A DNA stretch of 8,360 bases. Source: Lutibacter sp. (lineage in GTDB: Bacteria; Bacteroidota; Bacteroidia; Flavobacteriales; Flavobacteriaceae). The notes beneath the pieces were generated by a model that had not been told where the DNA came from, ran no database searches, and saw nothing but the letters and a program-made list of their open reading frames with translations. Shown here piece by piece: positions 4,235 to 8,360 of this stretch (its first letter is position 1; the number at the start of each line of letters is the position of its first letter). Made by a program: the position numbers and the translations under genes. The stretch covers positions 1 to 8,360 of the forward strand of contig SDWL01000079.1 in assembly GCA_004195315.1 (NCBI GenBank), in the 5' to 3' direction.

Positions 4235-6781
4235 TTAAAATGAAACTCTAAAGGTAAAGTTAGGCGTTATTCCTATAGAAGTGTTATTTATAGCATCAAT
4301 AGAATTTTCAGAGTTTATGTTATAATAGGTGTTTAAAATATTTTTTGTGTTCAATAGGTTTAATACTGAAATCCCGGCCATTCCATGTATTTTATCACTC
4401 ATCTTAAATTTATATGTTGATGATATGTCAGCTCTAAAATAGCTTGATAATCGTTCTTTATTTGGGTCATTATAATTAATAAAACTACTAATTCCGTTTG
4501 TTGAAATTGAATTGTAATTTAAAGGAGTAGTGTGTGGTTTCCCAGTTCTCCAATTTAAGCCTAAGGCAACATCTATATTTTTAAAAGTATAAGTATTACC
4601 AAATGAAATACTATGCCTTATATCTAAATTATTAGGGAAAATAGTCGGAATTAATTCAGTGAATTCATAATCGTTTTTATTGTAAGTATAACCAAGCCAT
4701 GTACTAAAAGTTTCTGTTTTTTTATTTACTAAAAATTCTATTCCTTTTACAGTATAGCTACCAGAAGTTTTAATAAACTGATTTTGATTTTGAAACCCTT
4801 GGTTTGCTGTTGTAATACCATCTACATATTTATAAAAGCCTTCCAAATCAATAAAAAGATTATTCTTTTTGTAATTTATACCTAAAGAGGCTTGTTTGCT
4901 TTTTATGATTGGGATTGAGCTATTATCTGCCAATGTCCATCTACTATTTTCAACTCCTAAAAAATCTTCTTGTAAATCAATAATTTGAGTAGCGTTTTGA
5001 CTTTTAAATTCGCCAGCAATTTTTACAGATACATTAGAATTTATTTTGTGTAATGCTTGTAATCTTGGTTCTGCAATAAATAGTTTGAATTTTTCAATGT
5101 AATTTAATCTAAAACCACCATTTATAAATGTTTTATAGTTGTTTGAAACATAATTTATTTTGCTATAAAAGGAGTGGTTTCTAATCACATTTTTAATAGT
5201 TCTTATAAATAAAGGTAAATTAACATCTTCAGTATTTGTAACTCCTAATTCATAAAAATGATAACCGTTTAAAAATTGAATGTTTTTATTAAATTTATAG
5301 TAGCTGTTAAATTTAACTCCCGTTTCTAACACCTCATTTATTTGCATTAACCGTTGATCATTTAGCAAAGAAAAATTTTCCGCTTGAACTTTATACTTTG
5401 TGTAGTAAGCGTGGAGCAAGGTTTTAAATTTACCATTCCATTGATTATTAAGGTGTAGCCCAATTGCAATATTACCTTGTTCTAATTTGCTAGTTTTAGA
5501 TTCAGAAATGGTTTCAGACTGTAAAGATTCATTAAAACGAAATTTATTATTTACATTTAAAAAGCTGATTCTTAATTTATTATCTTTGCTGAAATCATAT
5601 AAAAATTTGAAACTATAATCGTAAAAGTTAAAATTAGAATTGGTTTGTACATTATCAGTAATAGTTGTTGCTGTAACTTTAGAATCTTGAAAAGCTTTTT
5701 TAAAATACTGCTCAAAAGTAGGAGTATTAAGTACATCAGTAATTGCACGCCTACCGGAAAATTGAATTCCTATTTTTTTTGAAATGGGTATTTGAGCATA
5801 AGCATCCGTACTTAGAAGATTGAATCCCCCTCCACCACTAGTTTTTTCAGGAATATCGTTAATGGTTTCAATATTTATTGTTCCAGAAACACCATCATTG
5901 TATTGCGGACTTGTGCCATTTTTAGTAAGAACTACTTTATCGGTTAAATAAGGATTGAATGCTGAGATTAACCCGAAAAAATGACCAGAATGATACATTC
6001 TAATACCATCCCAAAGTAATAAATTTTGATCGTTAGAACCACCTCTAATATTAATATTTGAAATTGTTTCGTTTACACTACTTACACCTGGAATTGCTTG
6101 TATTTTTTGTAAAATATCTGGCTCTATAAGACCTGGTAAAATTCCAGAATTTAGAACGTCTATTGTAATGTTGTTATTTGTTTTTATGGCAATTCCAGAT
6201 GTTAGGTAATTGGTTAATATAACCTCATTTAGGGTTTCAACTTTTTGAGAAAGCGAGATTGTTAAACAAGAATCATTTATTAAAAAATCTGTAGAATTTA
6301 AATATAAAGTTGGGTAAGAAATATGACTTATTTCAATAACTTGGTTTTCGTTAATCCCATCTATACTAAAATAACCTGAAGTGGTTGAAACCGAATTAAC
6401 TGATGTGTTATACACTCTAAGATGAGCGTCTTCAATACTTGTTTTTGTATTGATATCAATTAAATAACCACAAATGGAATAGTTGTTTTTCTCTTTACTT
6501 ATTAATATGTTAGTTGATGTTAAAAAGGTAAAAATTAACTGGGTATTACTTTTTAAATAGTGTATAGTTTCGTTTAGCGTTAAACTTTTATTGTATGGTA
6601 TAATATTAATGGTTGAAATTATTTTATTAGCAAATGTAAAATTAATTTTATATTGCTTTTCAGCTGTTGATAAAATTTCAGAAAGAGGTTTTGTTTCTTT
6701 ACTTAAATTTTGAGAGTAATTTAAAGTTGAAGAAAGAAAGCTTATTAAAATAAAAAAAAGGGGTAGTTTTTTGATAGCCAT
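4235..6781 (-). CDS. TonB-dependent outer-membrane receptor with N-terminal STN signalling domain (FecA-like)
   Basis: An 848-residue receptor. Residues 1-23 form a signal peptide (hydrophobic core LPLFFILISFLSSTL, cut near SQ). Residues about 30-97 are an STN-type signalling domain, about 101-178 a carboxypeptidase-regulatory-like beta-sandwich typical of Bacteroidota receptors, and about 205-305 the plug, with INIRGGSNDQNLLLWDGIR and GVSGTINIET. The rest is the 22-strand barrel, ending in the terminal phenylalanine (FRVSF) needed for assembly. It imports an unknown ligand using TonB-ExbBD energy, and through the STN domain should report ligand binding to the FecR-like protein. It is the last gene of the sigma/anti-sigma/receptor operon, starting 2 bases after the anti-sigma stop, so translational coupling is likely. 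No SusD-like lipoprotein gene is adjacent, arguing against a classical Sus pair. The substrate (siderophore, haem, other chelate or glycan) cannot be read from the sequence. Confidence 0.92.
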   Translation of the reverse strand: MAIKKLPLFFILISFLSSTLNYSQNLSKETKPLSEILSTAEKQYKINFTFANKIISTINIIPYNKSLTLNETIHYLKSNTQLIFTFLTSTNILISKEKNNYSICGYLIDINTKTSIEDAHLRVYNTSVNSVSTTSGYFSIDGINENQVIEISHISYPTLYLNSTDFLINDSCLTISLSQKVETLNEVILTNYLTSGIAIKTNNNITIDVLNSGILPGLIEPDILQKIQAIPGVSSVNETISNINIRGGSNDQNLLLWDGIRMYHSGHFFGLISAFNPYLTDKVVLTKNGTSPQYNDGVSGTINIETINDIPEKTSGGGGFNLLSTDAYAQIPISKKIGIQFSGRRAITDVLNTPTFEQYFKKAFQDSKVTATTITDNVQTNSNFNFYDYSFKFLYDFSKDNKLRISFLNVNNKFRFNESLQSETISESKTSKLEQGNIAIGLHLNNQWNGKFKTLLHAYYTKYKVQAENFSLLNDQRLMQINEVLETGVKFNSYYKFNKNIQFLNGYHFYELGVTNTEDVNLPLFIRTIKNVIRNHSFYSKINYVSNNYKTFINGGFRLNYIEKFKLFIAEPRLQALHKINSNVSVKIAGEFKSQNATQIIDLQEDFLGVENSRWTLADNSSIPIIKSKQASLGINYKKNNLFIDLEGFYKYVDGITTANQGFQNQNQFIKTSGSYTVKGIEFLVNKKTETFSTWLGYTYNKNDYEFTELIPTIFPNNLDIRHSISFGNTYTFKNIDVALGLNWRTGKPHTTPLNYNSISTNGISSFINYNDPNKERLSSYFRADISSTYKFKMSDKIHGMAGISVLNLLNTKNILNTYYNINSENSIDAINNTSIGITPNFTFRVSF

Positions 6782-6783
6782 TA

Positions 6784-7677
6784 TTACTGTAAACTCACTA
6801 ATTTTTCATTAAATATAGTGAATTTTAAATTAAGAGGAATGCTAATTGCTTGCAATGCCAACTCTAAATTTGTATGAGTAAAATTACCTGTAAATATTGT
6901 ATTTGCAAGTTTAACATCATATTCAATTTTTATATTATACTGTCTCTCTAATTCATTGATAACAAACTTATATGGCATACTTTTAAATGAACTGCTATTA
7001 TGAATCCATGTAGGATTTATTCCTGTATTTTCTGAACTGAATTCTGTTATAGAGTTTAAAACTTTAAACGTACTTCCAGCCGGTATTTTAAAAATTTTAT
7101 TATTATAAGTTGCACTAACCAAACCTTCATAACAATTAACCTCAAAATAGGTATCTCTAGCAACAACATTAAATTGTGTCCCTAAAACCTGTACAGTTCC
7201 TAAGGGTGTATTTACTGTGAATTTAGATCCTTTGGTAACGCTAAAAAAAGCTTCTCCTTTTAATTTTAACGCTCTAGCATTTTCCCAATTTTTAGATTTG
7301 TATGTAATTTCAGATTCGGCATTTAAATTAACTTTAGAATTATCAGGTAATTCAAAAGTTGTTTTTTCCGCCAATTGAGTTGTGTAACTTGTGTTTTTGG
7401 TTGAAATAAAATAATAGGATGAAATTAGTACAGCCACCATTGCAGCAACTCTATACGTGTATTTTAAAAAACTTAATTTTTTAACTTTTGATGTATTACG
7501 CTTTAATTTAATATTTTCTAAAGCTTCTTCAATATTAAAATCAGGTGATTTAAGATTTTGGGTAACGGAAACTATTTTTTTGAATGAACGCAATTCATCT
7601 TTACTTATATGTTTCATAAGCTCCTCTTCGTCTACTTCTCCGCTAAGCCATTTGGCTAAATAGTATTCATTTTCCAT
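6784..7677 (-). CDS. FecR-like transmembrane anti-sigma factor
   Basis: A 297-residue inner-membrane regulator. The N-terminal cytoplasmic part (1-73) begins with an AKWLSGE-type segment that binds the sigma factor. One membrane helix lies at about 74-92. The periplasmic FecR domain follows (about 100-190), with LPDNSKVNLNAESEITY (110-126), GEAFFSV (141-147) and VLGTQFNVV (164-172), then a C-terminal DUF4974-type domain (about 230-295). The protein should hold the co-encoded ECF sigma factor inactive or ready, and release it when the receptor STN domain contacts the periplasmic part. It lies 51 bp after the sigma gene and 2 bp before the receptor gene. The gap upstream holds a candidate sigma-dependent promoter, so this gene and the receptor could be expressed separately from the sigma gene. 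Length and domain order are typical of Bacteroidota FecR proteins. Confidence 0.92.
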   Translation of the reverse strand: MENEYYLAKWLSGEVDEEELMKHISKDELRSFKKIVSVTQNLKSPDFNIEEALENIKLKRNTSKVKKLSFLKYTYRVAAMVAVLISSYYFISTKNTSYTTQLAEKTTFELPDNSKVNLNAESEITYKSKNWENARALKLKGEAFFSVTKGSKFTVNTPLGTVQVLGTQFNVVARDTYFEVNCYEGLVSATYNNKIFKIPAGSTFKVLNSITEFSSENTGINPTWIHNSSSFKSMPYKFVINELERQYNIKIEYDVKLANTIFTGNFTHTNLELALQAISIPLNLKFTIFNEKLVSLQ

Positions 7678-7695
7678 ACTGATAATATAATTCTA

Positions 7696-7723
7696 TAACA
7701 ACTAAAAATAGGTTTACCCTACC
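7696..7723 (-). promoter_or_regulatory. Candidate ECF sigma target promoter in the sigma/anti-sigma gap (GGTAGGGTA-N13-TTGTTA)
   Basis: On the minus strand, GGTAGGGTA (7723-7715), 13 bases, then TTGTTA (7701-7696). The upstream element begins 5 bases after the sigma-gene stop codon. With the second element as the minus-10, transcription would start near 7688, about 11 bases ahead of the anti-sigma ATG. The same two elements with the same spacing occur at 8301-8328 on the plus strand. Exact reuse of both blocks at fixed spacing suggests an ECF-type promoter; recognition by the neighbouring sigma factor is inference. Confidence 0.55.
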
Positions 7724-7728
7724 TTTTA

Positions 7729-8244
7729 TTAAATATTTTTAATTTCTTTTCTCAAATTAATTAAAGCATTATGTATTCTTTTTTCAACCGCTTTTATAGA
7801 AATTCCTAATATTTCAGCAATTTCTTTATATTTTTTGCCATCAATTCTATTCATTAAAAAAGCAGTTCTCTGTGCTTCTGTTAATTTCGAAATTGCATTT
7901 TGTAATTTATCTCCAAACTCTTTTTCTTCCATCAAAAATTCTGGAGATTCATTAGTGTGATTTTTACCCAATGAACTTTTAAAATTTAATACTACAGTAC
8001 TTTTTGAATATTCATTTAAAAACAAATTATTGCCAATAGTAAATAAATAGGACTTGGCTTTTCCTGGAATTATTTTTTGACAATTCTTCCAAAATTTTAT
8101 AAATGCATCTTGAACAATATCATTTGCAAGTTCAAGATTACCACATTTATAAAAAATATAGTTATTTAGCAATTTAGAATTGTCACGAAAAAAAGTGCTG
8201 AAATTTTTCTCATCACATAAATCTTTTTCACTTTTAAGGCTCAT
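7729..8244 (-). CDS. ECF-type RNA polymerase sigma-70 factor (FecI-like)
   Basis: A 171-residue sigma factor with only the two core domains of the extracytoplasmic-function group. Region 2 spans about 15-80, with the conserved ELANDIVQDAFIKFW core (38-52) that binds RNA polymerase and the minus-10 element. Region 4 spans about 118-168, with the helix-turn-helix YKEIAEILGISIKAVEKRI (139-157) that reads the minus-35. It directs RNA polymerase to receptor or uptake genes once freed by the FecR-like protein encoded next. The start is the ATG at 8242-8244, with no Shine-Dalgarno. It is first in the leftward operon; a near-match to the housekeeping minus-7 box (TATCTTTA, 8285-8278) lies 34 bases upstream, suggesting sigma expression may not depend on itself. 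The GGTAGGGTA element upstream points away from this gene. Confidence 0.94.
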   Translation of the reverse strand: MSLKSEKDLCDEKNFSTFFRDNSKLLNNYIFYKCGNLELANDIVQDAFIKFWKNCQKIIPGKAKSYLFTIGNNLFLNEYSKSTVVLNFKSSLGKNHTNESPEFLMEEKEFGDKLQNAISKLTEAQRTAFLMNRIDGKKYKEIAEILGISIKAVEKRIHNALINLRKEIKNI

Positions 8245-8341
8245 TCTTTTAATTCAGTTATTTTGTAATTGAATTTGTAAAGATAATTTTTTTTAATTAG
8301 GGTAGGGTATTTTGAAAGTTGATTGTTACAATAGTATAAAC
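8245..8341. other. Upstream region of the sigma operon, cut by the contig end
   Basis: A non-coding leader with a weak leftward minus-7-like box (TATCTTTA, minus strand 8285-8278; one mismatch to TAnnTTTG) for the sigma gene, and a rightward bipartite element (8301-8328). It appears to be the left part of a divergent promoter region whose right-hand gene is missing from the sequence. Confidence 0.5.
8301..8328 (+). promoter_or_regulatory. Second copy of GGTAGGGTA-N13-TTGTTA, pointing out of the contig
   Basis: GGTAGGGTA (8301-8309), 13 bases, TTGTTA (8323-8328) on the plus strand, identical in both blocks and in spacing to the minus-strand copy at 7723-7696; the 13-base spacers differ in sequence. 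It would start transcription near 8335, going right, away from the sigma gene. It predicts a sigma-controlled gene beyond the edge of the sequence. Confidence 0.5.
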
Positions 8342-8360
8342 CTGTCTCTTATACACATCT
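8342..8360. other. Tn5 mosaic-end / Nextera adapter remnant (artefact)
   Basis: The final 19 bases, CTGTCTCTTATACACATCT, are exactly the reverse complement of the Tn5 mosaic end used in Nextera library adapters. Its place at the very end of the sequence shows that it is an untrimmed adapter and not genomic DNA. Confidence 0.95.

Noticed and set aside
4235..6781. SusC-like component of a polysaccharide utilisation locus
   Set aside because: No SusD-like gene or carbohydrate enzyme is adjacent; the STN domain with FecI/FecR neighbours also occurs in siderophore-type receptors, so no glycan role is claimed.
7457..7663. Plus-strand 68-codon frame within the anti-sigma gene
   Set aside because: Antisense to the well-supported FecR-like protein and without any promoter or recognisable motif.
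7715..8309. Inverted GGTAGGGTA copies flanking the sigma gene as ends of a mobile element
   Set aside because: No transposase, no target duplication, and the second conserved block TTGTTA at equal spacing fits a promoter better than a terminal repeat.
8342..8360. A Tn5-type transposon end in the genome
   Set aside because: The match is exact, is at the very end of the sequence, and no other Tn5 sequence is present; this is the signature of library adapter.
1..8360. CRISPR array, riboswitch, rRNA or phage genes
   Set aside because: No regularly spaced repeats, no recognisable conserved riboswitch core, and no rRNA or phage-like sequence was seen on either strand.

Overview
The window reads as an AT-rich genomic contig from a member of the Bacteroidota, most likely a flavobacterium. 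The evidence is the FecI/FecR/FecA-type signalling operon with a Bacteroidota-style anti-sigma factor and receptor, candidate promoters matching the TAnnTTTG minus-7 box of this phylum, the lack of Shine-Dalgarno sequences, and a tRNA without an encoded CCA end. The last 19 bases (8342-8360) are identical to the Tn5/Nextera mosaic end, so the biological sequence ends at 8341 and the right edge is a sequencing or assembly break.

Left block (1-2435, leftward): a two-gene operon for an NfnAB/SudBA-type flavin and iron-sulfur oxidoreductase. The small FAD/NAD and [2Fe-2S] subunit comes first. The large GltD-like subunit follows 37 bp later, and a perfect 19-bp stem hairpin (1-41) acts as the likely terminator. 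The small subunit is preceded by a 361-bp gene-free stretch with a GTTACAAAA-type 9-bp tandem repeat and a hairpin between two T-runs.

Middle block (2797-4221): a leftward gene for a small cysteine-rich membrane protein of the DUF4395 family; a 496-bp gene-free stretch with a perfect palindrome, a TAnnTTTG box and two tandem hairpin/T-run structures; a rightward tRNA-Arg(CCT); and a rightward gene for an eight-cysteine, 76-residue protein with an apparent internal duplication and its own promoter box.

Right block (4235-8341, leftward): an ECF sigma factor (FecI-like), a FecR-like transmembrane anti-sigma factor and a TonB-dependent outer-membrane receptor with an N-terminal signalling (STN) domain, in that transcriptional order. 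This is a complete cell-surface signalling circuit. Ligand binding at the receptor would be passed through its STN domain to the periplasmic part of FecR, releasing the sigma factor. No SusD-like partner or transport gene is in the window, so the ligand is unknown (siderophore or glycan are both possible).

The most notable new observation is a bipartite motif, GGTAGGGTA-N13-TTGTTA, found twice with identical spacing. One copy lies in the 51-bp sigma/anti-sigma gap and points into fecR-fecA. The other lies upstream of the sigma gene and points out of the contig. It is a candidate target promoter of this ECF sigma factor, and it predicts a divergent regulon member just beyond the right edge.
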